Assembly (NCBI GenBank): GCA_031413815.1
Contig: JANOFU010000098.1
Coordinates: 1 to 64,000 of the forward strand
Reading direction: 5' to 3'
Length of the DNA stretch: 64,000 nt
Source of the DNA: JAGVSR01 sp031413815
GTDB taxonomy: Bacteria; Pseudomonadota; Alphaproteobacteria; Rhizobiales; Hyphomicrobiaceae
Shown here in pieces: positions 8,208 to 16,589 of this stretch (positions are counted from its first letter, which is position 1; each line of letters begins with the position of its first letter). Under the pieces are notes generated by a model. It ran no database searches and was not told the DNA's origin. It saw nothing but the letters and a program-made list of their open reading frames with translations. The translations under genes and the position numbers were made by a program.

Positions 8208-9701
8208 TTACTTCGACAAGTAGAGCGATGTCAGCTTCAAGGCGATGTCGCGGAACGCTTGCTTCAACTGCTCGCCACTGTCGGCATTGTAGGCATGGCT
8301 CGCAGACGTCGCACAGGTGTTCAGCGTGTTGATCGCCGTCTGATTGCCGCCGAGATCGAAGCCTACGGTGTAGACCGTGATCCCTGCGGCTTTCATTCCT
8401 GCACACAGCGCCGTCGCCTGTGTCGGCGAAGCCGGGTTGTTCGTCGAGCCCGCAGGCTGGTTTGTCGTCCCCGTTACGATACCGAAGTTTGTGTAACGCC
8501 TGTTGAACTCACCGTCCGTCATCAGAATTGCGATTTTCTGAGTGTTGAGCGTGTTGTAGGGTGTTGGCTGGCTTGCGGCCGGTAAGACGGATGCCCAATC
8601 CGGCGACAGCATGTACCAGGCCCAAGCCGTGCCCAGATGACCCGCCGTGCCCCCCCCCAAAGCTAGATTGGTAATCTTGTCTTTCAGGAACGTCTTGTTG
8701 TTCGACAGGGGCTCGACGCTGGAGCTGGACGGCGTTGAACAACTGGTCGTCGAGCTTTTCACGTACATATACTCGATATACTTGCCGACGCCTGGACCGG
8801 CCGCTGTGTACCGTTCGGCGCCGACGCGCTCTACAACGCACGGATTGCGACGGAACGTCGTGCTGTTCGGACCCGAGCGGGTCGAGGGTGCCGATGGATT
8901 CGTAACCGCTGCCAGCAGGGTATTGCTCAAGCGAATATCGGCCGAGAACGGTGCAATTGCGATCTTCGACGTGTACTCGGATTGATTATCCCACACGACA
9001 ATGTCGATCAGGTCCTTGGCCGCGCTTTTTAGATCGACGATCTTATCGCCGCCCATCGAGCCCGACACGTCCAGCATCATCGAGATTTCGAGGCTGTTTT
9101 CCGAGTTGCCACCCGTCGCGACTTCAGCAACAGAGCGATCACCCTTGTGGTCGCCTTCAACTTCCGAGAACACATTCAGAGCCTCGATCCCCCAAATCCG
9201 AAGAAACGGGGTTGCGACTTTGATGTTGCCCTCGGTCGTAAAGCCGGTGACGGCTCCGCCTTCGGTCACTTCAACGAACGCAATGGTATTGGCTGAGGTC
9301 CCGCCATACCGGTTCGCGGCTTCTGCCTCGGTCTCATTCTCTTTGGGGATCAGAGCAAGGCTAGCCAACTGCTGGGTGTTTTCTTCATAGACTTTGCGAG
9401 CCATCTCTTTGGCATTGGCAACGGTGCCATTGACCTGGATGATGCGTGCGCCAGCCAGTACGGCCGCGTCCGCACCCTTGATGGCCATGCTGCGAACTGT
9501 GAGCCAGCGGCCCATATCCACAGCCGATCCGACAAGAACGGTCATAACGATGGCCATCAATCCGAAGATGACGGCAACAGCGCCGGAGCGATCCGACGCG
9601 AACTGCGACAGCTTGGACGTCACGAGCACAGGCCGGCCCACAGCAACGCCGCTGTTAGGCTCCTGGTCTCGCCCAAGCGTATTTGGGGGTAGCATTGACA
9701 T
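8208..9701 (-). CDS. TadE/TadG-like protein with von Willebrand factor A domain
   Basis: This 497-residue protein has the layout of TadG-type Flp-pilus assembly proteins. A membrane segment at about residues 45-65 follows SGAVAVIFGLMAI, the typical TadE-like N-terminus. The rest is exported and carries a von Willebrand A domain with the metal-site motif LDVSGSMGG and a late ILMTDGE strand. I chose ATG at 9701 because AGGAGG lies six bases upstream; an ATG 18 bases earlier has no such site. No other tad or cpa genes are nearby, so it is an orphan and may act as an adhesin or surface protein. It faces ahcY across an AT-rich intergenic region. Confidence 0.85.
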   Translation of the reverse strand: MSMLPPNTLGRDQEPNSGVAVGRPVLVTSKLSQFASDRSGAVAVIFGLMAIVMTVLVGSAVDMGRWLTVRSMAIKGADAAVLAGARIIQVNGTVANAKEMARKVYEENTQQLASLALIPKENETEAEAANRYGGTSANTIAFVEVTEGGAVTGFTTEGNIKVATPFLRIWGIEALNVFSEVEGDHKGDRSVAEVATGGNSENSLEISMMLDVSGSMGGDKIVDLKSAAKDLIDIVVWDNQSEYTSKIAIAPFSADIRLSNTLLAAVTNPSAPSTRSGPNSTTFRRNPCVVERVGAERYTAAGPGVGKYIEYMYVKSSTTSCSTPSSSSVEPLSNNKTFLKDKITNLALGGGTAGHLGTAWAWYMLSPDWASVLPAASQPTPYNTLNTQKIAILMTDGEFNRRYTNFGIVTGTTNQPAGSTNNPASPTQATALCAGMKAAGITVYTVGFDLGGNQTAINTLNTCATSASHAYNADSGEQLKQAFRDIALKLTSLYLSK

Positions 9702-9809
9702 AGTCGTCCTCCTGCACACAACTTAACAGGGACAGACTACGCCTAATGACTTTAAGAATTGTAAAAATCAAAAATAGTGCAGAGATTTTATTCTCTCCGC
9801 AAACTACTC

Positions 9810-9855
9810 GTTCATTTCTAATTTTATTAAAATCTATTCTATTTTAGAAACGAAC
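9810..9855. repeat. 12-bp inverted repeat in AT-rich promoter region
   Basis: GTTCATTTCTAA (9810-9821) and TTAGAAACGAAC (9844-9855) are inverted copies with one mismatch, separated by 22 bases that include TTTTATTAAAA. Its position about 110-155 bases upstream of the TadG-like start fits an operator or a long hairpin. No binding protein can be named. Confidence 0.55.
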
Positions 9856-10035
9856 AATTAGAGATTTAACCTCGACACGCATAGTATTACCCCCTTTTTC
9901 CTAACAGAAACCTAACAGATTATCTTGGTTCAAAAGAAAATATGCGACAACTGTACTTCAAACCCATTGGACATAAAGACTTGCTTATATCTTGTTGCCG
10001 TTTGCGGGCGCCGCAGCTATAGAAGGCGCTCTTTG

Positions 10036-10094
10036 GGACAGGCTCGCGTGGCCTGGTCCTCCTCTGGCCCGGCCGCCCCGTCATCGAACGGGCG
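10036..10094 (+). promoter_or_regulatory. Two hairpins in the presumed ahcY 5' leader
   Basis: Hairpin one (10036-10059) pairs GGAC-AGGC with GCCT-GTCC with one bulged G. Hairpin two (10074-10094) pairs CGCC-CGT with ACGGGCG with one bulged C. Both precede the AGGAG ribosome site of ahcY. ahcY leaders in other bacteria carry SAH or SAM-type riboswitches, but this does not fit the SAH riboswitch consensus as I remember it. The function is open. Confidence 0.35.
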
Positions 10095-10139
10095 AGAACC
10101 GGTCCATCGCAACACCAGATGACGTTCCAGGAGCCGGAC

Positions 10140-11546
10140 ATGGCCGCTGCCACCGATTACATCGTTAAAGACATCACTCTCGCCGAATTTGGCCGCAAAG
10201 AGCTCGCCATTGCCGAGACCGAAATGCCGGGCCTGATGGCGACCCGCACCGAATTCGGTCCAAGCCAGCCCCTTAAGGGCGCGCGCATCGCCGGTTCGTT
10301 GCATATGACGATCCAGACCGCCGTGCTGATCGAGACCCTGAAGGCGCTCGGCGCCGACATCCGCTGGGTCTCGTGCAACATTTACTCGACCCAGGACCAT
10401 GCGGCCGCGGCCGTTGCCGCCGCTGGCATCCCGGTGTTCGCCTGGAAAGGCGAGAGCCTCACCGAGTATTGGGACTACACCCGCAAGCTGTTCGAATGGG
10501 GCGACGGCGGAATGCCCAACATGATCCTTGATGACGGCGGCGATGCCACGATGTTCGTGCATCTTGGTCTTCGCGCCGAGAACGGCGACACCTCGTTCCT
10601 CGACAAACCGGGCTCGGAAGAAGAAGAGGTCTTCTTTGCGCTGCTGAAGAAGACGCTCAAGGACAAGCCCAAGGGCTGGTTCGCGGAGCTCGCCAAATCG
10701 ATCAAGGGCGTGTCGGAAGAAACGACCACGGGCGTCCACCGCCTTTATGAGATGCAAAAAGCTGGCAAACTGCTGTTCCCGGCGATCAACGTCAACGACG
10801 CGGTAACCAAGTCCAAGTTCGACAACCTGTATGGCTGCCGCGAATCGCTGGTCGATGGCATCCGCCGCGGCACCGACGTTATGATGGCTGGTAAAGTTGC
10901 GATGGTTGCTGGCTTTGGCGATGTCGGCAAAGGCTCGGCAGCATCGCTGCGCCAAGCCGGGTGCCGCGTCATGGTTTCGGAAATCGATCCCATTTGCGCC
11001 CTGCAGGCCGCCATGGAAGGCTACGAAGTCACCACCATGGAAGACGCCATCAAGCGCGCGGACATTTTCGTCACCGCAACGGGCAACAAGGACGTCATCA
11101 CGGCCGACCACATGCGCGGCATGAAGGACCGGGCAATCGTCTGTAACATCGGTCACTTCGACAACGAAATCCAGGTGGCTGGCCTCAAGAACCACAAGTG
11201 GCATAATGTGAAGCCGCAGGTCGATGAGATCGAGTTCCCGGACGGGAAGCGCATTATCCTCTTGTCGGAAGGCCGTCTGGTCAACCTAGGCAACGCCATG
11301 GGCCACCCGTCGTTCGTCATGTCGGCGTCGTTCACCAACCAGACGCTCGCCCAGATCGAGCTGTGGACCAACCCCGGCAAGTACGAAAACAAGGTCTACA
11401 CGCTGCCCAAGCACCTCGACGAGAAGGTTGCCCGGCTGCACTTGGACAAGATCGGCGTCAAGCTCACGAAGCTGCGCCCCGATCAGGCCGAATACATCGG
11501 CGTCAAGACCGAGGGGCCCTACAAGGCCGACCACTATCGCTATTGA
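10140..11546 (+). CDS. ahcY: S-adenosylhomocysteine hydrolase
   Basis: AhcY cleaves S-adenosylhomocysteine to adenosine and homocysteine in the cytoplasm, removing the inhibitory product of SAM-dependent methylation. The 468-residue protein shows the substrate-domain segments GSLHMTIQTAVLI and CNIYSTQDHAAAA, the NAD-binding loop GFGDVGKG, and the C-terminal KADHYRY tail typical of the family. ATG at 10140 is preceded by AGGAG six bases upstream; an earlier in-frame ATG at 10119 adds seven unconserved residues. Its place after hprK, EIIA and ptsH is the usual Hyphomicrobiales order, here interrupted by the oppositely oriented TadG-like gene. A strong terminator follows. Confidence 0.97.
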   Translation: MAAATDYIVKDITLAEFGRKELAIAETEMPGLMATRTEFGPSQPLKGARIAGSLHMTIQTAVLIETLKALGADIRWVSCNIYSTQDHAAAAVAAAGIPVFAWKGESLTEYWDYTRKLFEWGDGGMPNMILDDGGDATMFVHLGLRAENGDTSFLDKPGSEEEEVFFALLKKTLKDKPKGWFAELAKSIKGVSEETTTGVHRLYEMQKAGKLLFPAINVNDAVTKSKFDNLYGCRESLVDGIRRGTDVMMAGKVAMVAGFGDVGKGSAASLRQAGCRVMVSEIDPICALQAAMEGYEVTTMEDAIKRADIFVTATGNKDVITADHMRGMKDRAIVCNIGHFDNEIQVAGLKNHKWHNVKPQVDEIEFPDGKRIILLSEGRLVNLGNAMGHPSFVMSASFTNQTLAQIELWTNPGKYENKVYTLPKHLDEKVARLHLDKIGVKLTKLRPDQAEYIGVKTEGPYKADHYRY

Positions 11547-11582
11547 GCGTTAGGGTCTTAGTTGCCCATCCAATCGACGCTT

Positions 11583-11621
11583 AGCAGCGCGGCAGAGCAC
11601 TCTGCCGCGCTGCTTCTTTTT
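11583..11621 (+). terminator. Strong rho-independent terminator after ahcY
   Basis: A perfect 14-bp stem (11583-11596 with 11601-11614) closes a GCAC loop and is followed by TTCTTTTTG. It ends the ahcY transcript, so divL downstream needs its own promoter in the following 160 bases. Confidence 0.92.
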
Positions 11622-11780
11622 GTGGTGTGGGGTGCCTGCTCTGGCCAGGCTCCGCGAACGTCCCCATACTCGGCATCTGATTCGGGCCTGCGCTTCGCAT
11701 GCTCAGCCGTGCCTTTGTCTCCGGTTGTCCCGCGTCTGAGCCCCAGGCCGTTTCCACAATAGAACCGGCACCACACGCCC

Positions 11781-14306
11781 ATGCGGACGTTCGCTTTCAG
11801 CAACCGGCTGAATAACCCCAAGGCCGAGCTCGTCATGCTCCTCCTGGCGAGCCTGGCATGCGTGCTGGTGCTGACGGCGAGCATGTCTCACGACGGCGGC
11901 GCGCAGCCCGCCATTCTGGATGTCGGCTCCATTCTGTTTGTCGGACTTGCTGCCGCCAGCGTGCTCGCCGCGCTCGGAATTGCTTTGACGGCCATGAACG
12001 CCACGCGCAAAGCCAACGCCCGCAAGACCGCCGAGGTTCAAGATTTGCGGCGGCGGTTGTCGTCGGCGGAAGCGCTGATCAAAGCTGAGCCCCAAGTTCT
12101 CATTTATTGGGAACAGGGCAAAGGCCTGCACGTCATGGCCCAGACCCTAACTGGCATCGCGGGCCTGCCAACGAACCAACAAGAACTTCTGCGCTTTGGG
12201 TTCTGGCTTGAACAAAAGTCGGCTGCCGATTTGAAGACTGCACTCGATGCATTGTTCGCCGATGGCCGCGCATTCAACATGATCCTGCGCACGGCGGCGG
12301 GCGCACATGTGGAAGCCGACGGGCGGGCGGCAGGCAGCCGTGCTGTCTTGCGGCTGCGCGATGTCGCCGGCTACAAGCGCGATCTCGGCACCATCCTGGA
12401 TCACCACAAAGCCATCGCGCGAGACATCCGGTCGAGCCGCGCCCTCCTCAACGCTCTGCCGAACCCCGTCTGGCTGCGCGACACTGCCGGACGTTTGACG
12501 TGGGTCAACACCGCCTACGTTCAGGCCGTAGAAGCCAAGTCCGAAGCCGAAGTCGTTGGATCCCAAATCGAGTTGATGGAATCGCGTCAGCGCAAGTCGA
12601 TCGACAAGGCCCACAAGGCGGGCAAGGTCTACCGCGAACGCGTACCTCTCATCGTCGGCGGCGATCGTAAGTCCCACCAGGTGATCGCCATGCCGTTGGC
12701 GGACGCCACCGCCAACGTCGCAATCGACGTGGCGGCACTTGAGACGGCACAAGGCGAACTTGACCGGCTCGTGGCCGCTTACGACCGGACGCTGAACCGC
12801 GTCGCCACGGCGGTTGCGATCTTCAACGCTGACCGCCGCCTGACATTCTTCAACGACGCCTACCAGAAGCTCTGGCAGTTTGACCGGGCCTGGCTTGAGA
12901 GCAAACCGGAAGACGGCGCGATCATCGACCGGTTGCGCGATCTCGGCCGCTTGCCGGAAGTGGTCAACTACCGCGATTGGAAGAACAAGCTGCAGGCCTG
13001 CTATTCGGGCACAGCAGAGTACGAAGATTCCTGGCATCTGCCCGATGGCCGGATCATCAACGCCACGGCCGAAAGGATGCCGGATGGCGGCGTCACCTAC
13101 TTGTTCGCAGACGAAACTGAGCGCCTCGCCCTCGAAAGCCGCTACGTCGGCTTGACGCGCGTACAGGGCGAAACGCTCAACAGTTTAAACGAAGGCGTGG
13201 CCGTGTTTGCCACCAACGGCAAGTTGCAGCTGTTCAACCTCGCTTTTGCCTCGATCTGGAAACTGTCCGTCCGCCAGTTGGCCGACGGCCCTCACATCAG
13301 CGAATTCATTCGCGATGCCCGCGTGCTGTTCGATGACGGCCAGACGTGGGACGATGTCTTGACTTCGGTCACGTCGCTGTCGGAAGAGCGCGAACAGCTT
13401 GAAGGCCAGATGGTGCGGCCCGATGCGAGTGTCATCGAGTACGCTGCCACGCCATTGCCGGATGGCGCGACGCTCCTGACGTTTGCCGACGTCACCGATG
13501 CCAAGCGCTATGAACGCGCCCTCGTCGAACGCAACGAAGCGCTTATCGCCGCCGACCGCCTCAAAAACCAGTTCATCGGCCACGTGTCCTATGAGTTGCG
13601 CACGCCACTGACGAACATCATTGGCTTCAGCGAACTGCTGGCGAGCCCGTTCATTGGCGAACTGCTACCCAAGCAGCGTGAGTACCTCGACGACATCGCC
13701 GTCTCGTCGAAGACGCTGCTCGCCATCATCGATGACATTCTTGATCTGGCGACCATCGACGCGGGCGCGCTCGAACTGAAGCTTGTCTCTATCGATGTGC
13801 GCGACCTGATCGACACCACGGTCGAAGCACTGCGCGAACGCATCGTGCGCGCTGGCCTGACCCTTGACATCGCAATTGCAAATGATGTCAGCACGTTTAT
13901 GGCGGACGAAGACCGCGTCCGGCAGATCTTTTACAATCTCATATCGAATGCCGTGGGCTTCTCCAAGCAGGATGGCGTGGTGATGCTGGGTTGCTGGCGC
14001 GAGCCGGGCGAGATCGTGTTCTCGGTCGAAGACCAGGGCGTCGGCATCCCAGTGGAACAGCAGCGCCGGGTGTTCGAGCGCTTCGAAAGCCGCAGTCAGG
14101 GCTCGACACACCGCGGCGCAGGCCTTGGGCTTTCTATCGTCAAGAGCCTTGTGTCGCTGCACAATGGCCGGGTGAGCCTTGAGTCAGAGCCTGGAAAAGG
14201 CACGCGTGTCACAGTACGGTTGCCCGAGCGGGGCCACGGCCGCGCTGAACTCGAAGCCCCGCAATCGATATCTCATGACCCATCAGTGGATCGTCTCTCA
14301 GGCTAG
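11781..14306 (+). CDS. divL: DivL-type PAS sensor pseudokinase (phosphoacceptor His replaced by Tyr)
   Basis: The 841-residue protein is a membrane-anchored multi-PAS histidine-kinase homologue. There are two N-terminal membrane segments (about residues 17-35 and 49-68), several PAS-like blocks (about 215-300, 335-450 and 465-585), a dimerisation helix, and an ATPase domain with EDQGVGIP and GAGLGLSIVKSL. In the H-box the sequence is GHVSYELRTPL, so residue 604 is Tyr where kinases have His. That substitution defines DivL, which in Caulobacter controls the cell-cycle kinase CckA and responds to phosphorylated DivK. The stop overlaps the start of the tsaE-amgK gene by 32 bases. The DivL assignment rests on the Tyr, the architecture and the neighbouring tsaE. 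Confidence 0.87.
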   Translation: MRTFAFSNRLNNPKAELVMLLLASLACVLVLTASMSHDGGAQPAILDVGSILFVGLAAASVLAALGIALTAMNATRKANARKTAEVQDLRRRLSSAEALIKAEPQVLIYWEQGKGLHVMAQTLTGIAGLPTNQQELLRFGFWLEQKSAADLKTALDALFADGRAFNMILRTAAGAHVEADGRAAGSRAVLRLRDVAGYKRDLGTILDHHKAIARDIRSSRALLNALPNPVWLRDTAGRLTWVNTAYVQAVEAKSEAEVVGSQIELMESRQRKSIDKAHKAGKVYRERVPLIVGGDRKSHQVIAMPLADATANVAIDVAALETAQGELDRLVAAYDRTLNRVATAVAIFNADRRLTFFNDAYQKLWQFDRAWLESKPEDGAIIDRLRDLGRLPEVVNYRDWKNKLQACYSGTAEYEDSWHLPDGRIINATAERMPDGGVTYLFADETERLALESRYVGLTRVQGETLNSLNEGVAVFATNGKLQLFNLAFASIWKLSVRQLADGPHISEFIRDARVLFDDGQTWDDVLTSVTSLSEEREQLEGQMVRPDASVIEYAATPLPDGATLLTFADVTDAKRYERALVERNEALIAADRLKNQFIGHVSYELRTPLTNIIGFSELLASPFIGELLPKQREYLDDIAVSSKTLLAIIDDILDLATIDAGALELKLVSIDVRDLIDTTVEALRERIVRAGLTLDIAIANDVSTFMADEDRVRQIFYNLISNAVGFSKQDGVVMLGCWREPGEIVFSVEDQGVGIPVEQQRRVFERFESRSQGSTHRGAGLGLSIVKSLVSLHNGRVSLESEPGKGTRVTVRLPERGHGRAELEAPQSISHDPSVDRLSG

Positions 14307-15825
14307 CGAGCGCGACGTCCGGCGCATTGCCGAACTGATCACGCTCAAACTAAAGCTTGGCGATAGCGTTGCGCTGCGTGGCAGCTTAGGCGCGGGCAAA
14401 ACCACGTTCGCGCGGGCACTCATCCGCGCCACTCTCGGCGACCCGCAAGCCGAAGTTACGAGCCCGACGTTCTCGCTGGTCCAAACCTATGATGCGCCAC
14501 GCCTGAAACTCGCCCATCTCGATCTTTACCGGCTGACGTCGGAGGATGAAGCGCTTGAACTCGGCGTCGACGAGCTATTGAGCAATGGCGCTGTGCTGAT
14601 CGAGTGGCCCGAGCGCGCGCCGTCGTTGCTGGGCCCGGACCACCTAGTCATTCATTTATTAGAGGGTGGCAGCGAAGACCTGCGCCACATCAAACTCGAA
14701 GGCTCAGAGTCCTGGACGTGGCGCCTGCACCGCGTCCAGGACATGTTCGATTTTCTTGGCGCGCAGCCTGAGTGGGACGACGCCAGTGTCAGCTATCTCC
14801 AGGGCGATGCCTCGGTGCGCGCCTACGCCCGTCTGACAGGTGGAGCGCAGCCCGCGCTGCTGATGGACTGGCCACGCCAGCCCGATGGGCCGCCGATCCG
14901 CAACGGCTTGCCCTACAGCCGCATCGCGCGCTTGGCCGAAGACGTCACAGCGTTCGCCGCGATCGATGGCATCCTGCGCGCCAATGGCTGTTGCGCCCCT
15001 GCGATCTACGGCCAAGAGTTACAAATCGGGCTGATGCTGACGGAAGATTTCGGCGATCACGTCTTCGGCCAGCGCGTGACCAATGGCGCGCCTCTGGATG
15101 ACATGTGGCAGGCAGCAACGGACGTTCTCGTCCATCTGCGATCAATCCGCGGCGAAGCCATCGAGCACATCAAAGTTCCGGGTCAGCCCGCGCACCTCGT
15201 TCCCCTCTATGATCGCACCGCAATGACCATCGAGACGGAACTGCTGACCGGTTGGTATTGGCCGATGCTCAACGGCGCCTCGGCACCCGCAGACGTCCAC
15301 GCGGCGTTTGCCGATGCCTGGTCCCCGCTGTTTGATGAGGTGCTTGCCCACGAACCGCATCTGGTGTTGCGCGACTACCATTCACCCAACCTTCTGTGGC
15401 TGCCGGATCGCGGTCCTGATGCGAAACACAAAGTCGGACTTATTGATTTCCAAGACGCCGTTCGCGGGCATCCCGCCTATGATCTTGTATCGCTGCTTCA
15501 GGATGCCCGGCTGGATGTGCCCGCCTGCCTCGAAGCCCGGCTGCTCCAACGCTATTGCGATATGGCCCGAAGCCAAGACCTACACTTTGACGCGGATGCT
15601 TTCGCACTCGCCTATGCCGTGCTCGGCGCGCAACGCAACACCAAAATCCTCGGCATTTTCGCCCGCCTGTGGAAGCGTGATGGAAAACCGCAATACCTTC
15701 GCCACATTCCACGGCTCTGGCAGTATCTTGAACGCGATCTCACCCACCCTGGACTTGCCGCACTCAAATCCTGGTATGACACCCATATCCCGCCCGCCCT
15801 GCGTGCCATCACGTTGACGGCTTAG
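14275..15825 (+). CDS. tsaE/amgK: TsaE-AmgK fusion: tRNA t6A ATPase subunit joined to anomeric MurNAc/GlcNAc kinase
   Basis: One 516-residue chain holds two enzymes. Residues about 1-150 are TsaE, the ATPase of the tRNA N6-threonylcarbamoyladenosine machinery, with Walker A GSLGAGKT at 36-43 and TSPTFSLVQ. From about residue 170 the chain is an aminoglycoside-phosphotransferase-like kinase with LRDYHSPNLLW and IDFQDAVRGHPAYDLVS, matching AmgK, which phosphorylates recycled N-acetylmuramate at the anomeric carbon. ATG at 14275 starts the TsaE fold (MTHQWIVS) and lies inside the end of divL; an upstream extension is unconserved. murU follows directly, supporting the AmgK reading. This fusion is known in Hyphomicrobiales. 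Confidence 0.93.
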   Translation: MTHQWIVSQASERDVRRIAELITLKLKLGDSVALRGSLGAGKTTFARALIRATLGDPQAEVTSPTFSLVQTYDAPRLKLAHLDLYRLTSEDEALELGVDELLSNGAVLIEWPERAPSLLGPDHLVIHLLEGGSEDLRHIKLEGSESWTWRLHRVQDMFDFLGAQPEWDDASVSYLQGDASVRAYARLTGGAQPALLMDWPRQPDGPPIRNGLPYSRIARLAEDVTAFAAIDGILRANGCCAPAIYGQELQIGLMLTEDFGDHVFGQRVTNGAPLDDMWQAATDVLVHLRSIRGEAIEHIKVPGQPAHLVPLYDRTAMTIETELLTGWYWPMLNGASAPADVHAAFADAWSPLFDEVLAHEPHLVLRDYHSPNLLWLPDRGPDAKHKVGLIDFQDAVRGHPAYDLVSLLQDARLDVPACLEARLLQRYCDMARSQDLHFDADAFALAYAVLGAQRNTKILGIFARLWKRDGKPQYLRHIPRLWQYLERDLTHPGLAALKSWYDTHIPPALRAITLTA

Positions 15826-15863
15826 CATTGCCGAACCGTCCGCAACACGAAGAGCCTACCCTA

Positions 15864-16589
15864 ATGGCCCCGCCGATCGACACCGCCATGATCTTGAGCG
15901 CCGGCATGGGCAACCGTATGCGGCCGCTGACCGATGTTGTGCCCAAGCCCCTGGTCCGTCTCGGCGGACGCGCGCTGATCGATCATGCGCTCGACCGGCT
16001 CGCAGATGCGGGCATCAGCCATGCGGTGGCCAACGCGCATTACCTGGCTGACAAACTCGAGTCACATCTCAAGCTTCGCAAGCATCCAAAAATCACAATC
16101 TCGAATGAGCGCGATGCGTTGCTCGATACCGGCGGCGGGGTGGTTCGCGCCTTGCCGTTGCTGGGCAAAAAACCGTTCATCATCCACAACTCTGACTCAG
16201 TATGGATCGAAGGCATCGGCTCAAACCTTGACCGCCTGATCGCCACTTGGGACAGTGCCCGCATGGACTGCCTCATGCTCCTCGCCCTGGGTGCAACGAG
16301 CCTTGGTTACGACGGCCATGGCGATTTCAACATGGACGCGGGAGGCCGCGTCACACGGCGGGAACCGCAGCGCCAATCTCCCTTCGTGTTCAGTGGGGTG
16401 TCGATCGCCCATCCGCGCCTGTTCGACAATGCGCCAACGGGTAAGTTCTCGCTGAACGTGTTATGGGACCGGGCGATCGAACGCGGACGCGTCTTCGGCG
16501 TGCGCCTCGAAGGCACGTGGATGCACGTCGGCACGCCCGAAGCGCTCGACGACGCGGAGAGGCGGCTCGCCTTTGCAGATGCCAAGTAA
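15864..16589 (+). CDS. murU: MurNAc-1-phosphate uridylyltransferase MurU-like nucleotidyltransferase
   Basis: MurU converts MurNAc-1-phosphate to UDP-MurNAc, completing the recycling route that begins with AmgK and bypasses MurA/MurB. The 241-residue product has the nucleotidyltransferase start signature MILSAGMGNRMRPLTDVVPKPLV, then HNSDSVW for metal binding and GTWMHVGTPEAL at the end. I set the start at ATG 15864, preceded by AAGAG; a TTG 36 bases earlier is less likely. It follows the fusion gene by 38 bases and overlaps addB by 11 bases. A mannose-1-phosphate guanylyltransferase-like activity cannot be excluded from sequence alone, but the neighbour decides. Confidence 0.9.
   Translation: MAPPIDTAMILSAGMGNRMRPLTDVVPKPLVRLGGRALIDHALDRLADAGISHAVANAHYLADKLESHLKLRKHPKITISNERDALLDTGGGVVRALPLLGKKPFIIHNSDSVWIEGIGSNLDRLIATWDSARMDCLMLLALGATSLGYDGHGDFNMDAGGRVTRREPQRQSPFVFSGVSIAHPRLFDNAPTGKFSLNVLWDRAIERGRVFGVRLEGTWMHVGTPEALDDAERRLAFADAK

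Larger units (their letters stand above)
9702..10139. other. Intergenic region between divergent TadG-like gene and ahcY, AT-rich on the left
   Basis: No gene is seen in these 438 bases. Positions about 9740-9915 are strikingly AT-rich against a GC-rich genome and contain a large dyad (9810-9855). The right part is GC-rich and forms the leader of ahcY, with two hairpins. Both divergent promoters must lie here; a TTGCCG/CTATAG pair around 9997-10024 is a weak candidate for ahcY. Confidence 0.6.

Noticed and set aside
10000..10139. SAH riboswitch upstream of ahcY
   Set aside because: An ACAGGCTCG segment looks tempting, but the flanking pairing segments are in the wrong order and the conserved core is missing.
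10017..11204. 395-codon open frame antisense to ahcY
   Set aside because: Same composition effect; ahcY is certain and the antisense product resembles nothing.
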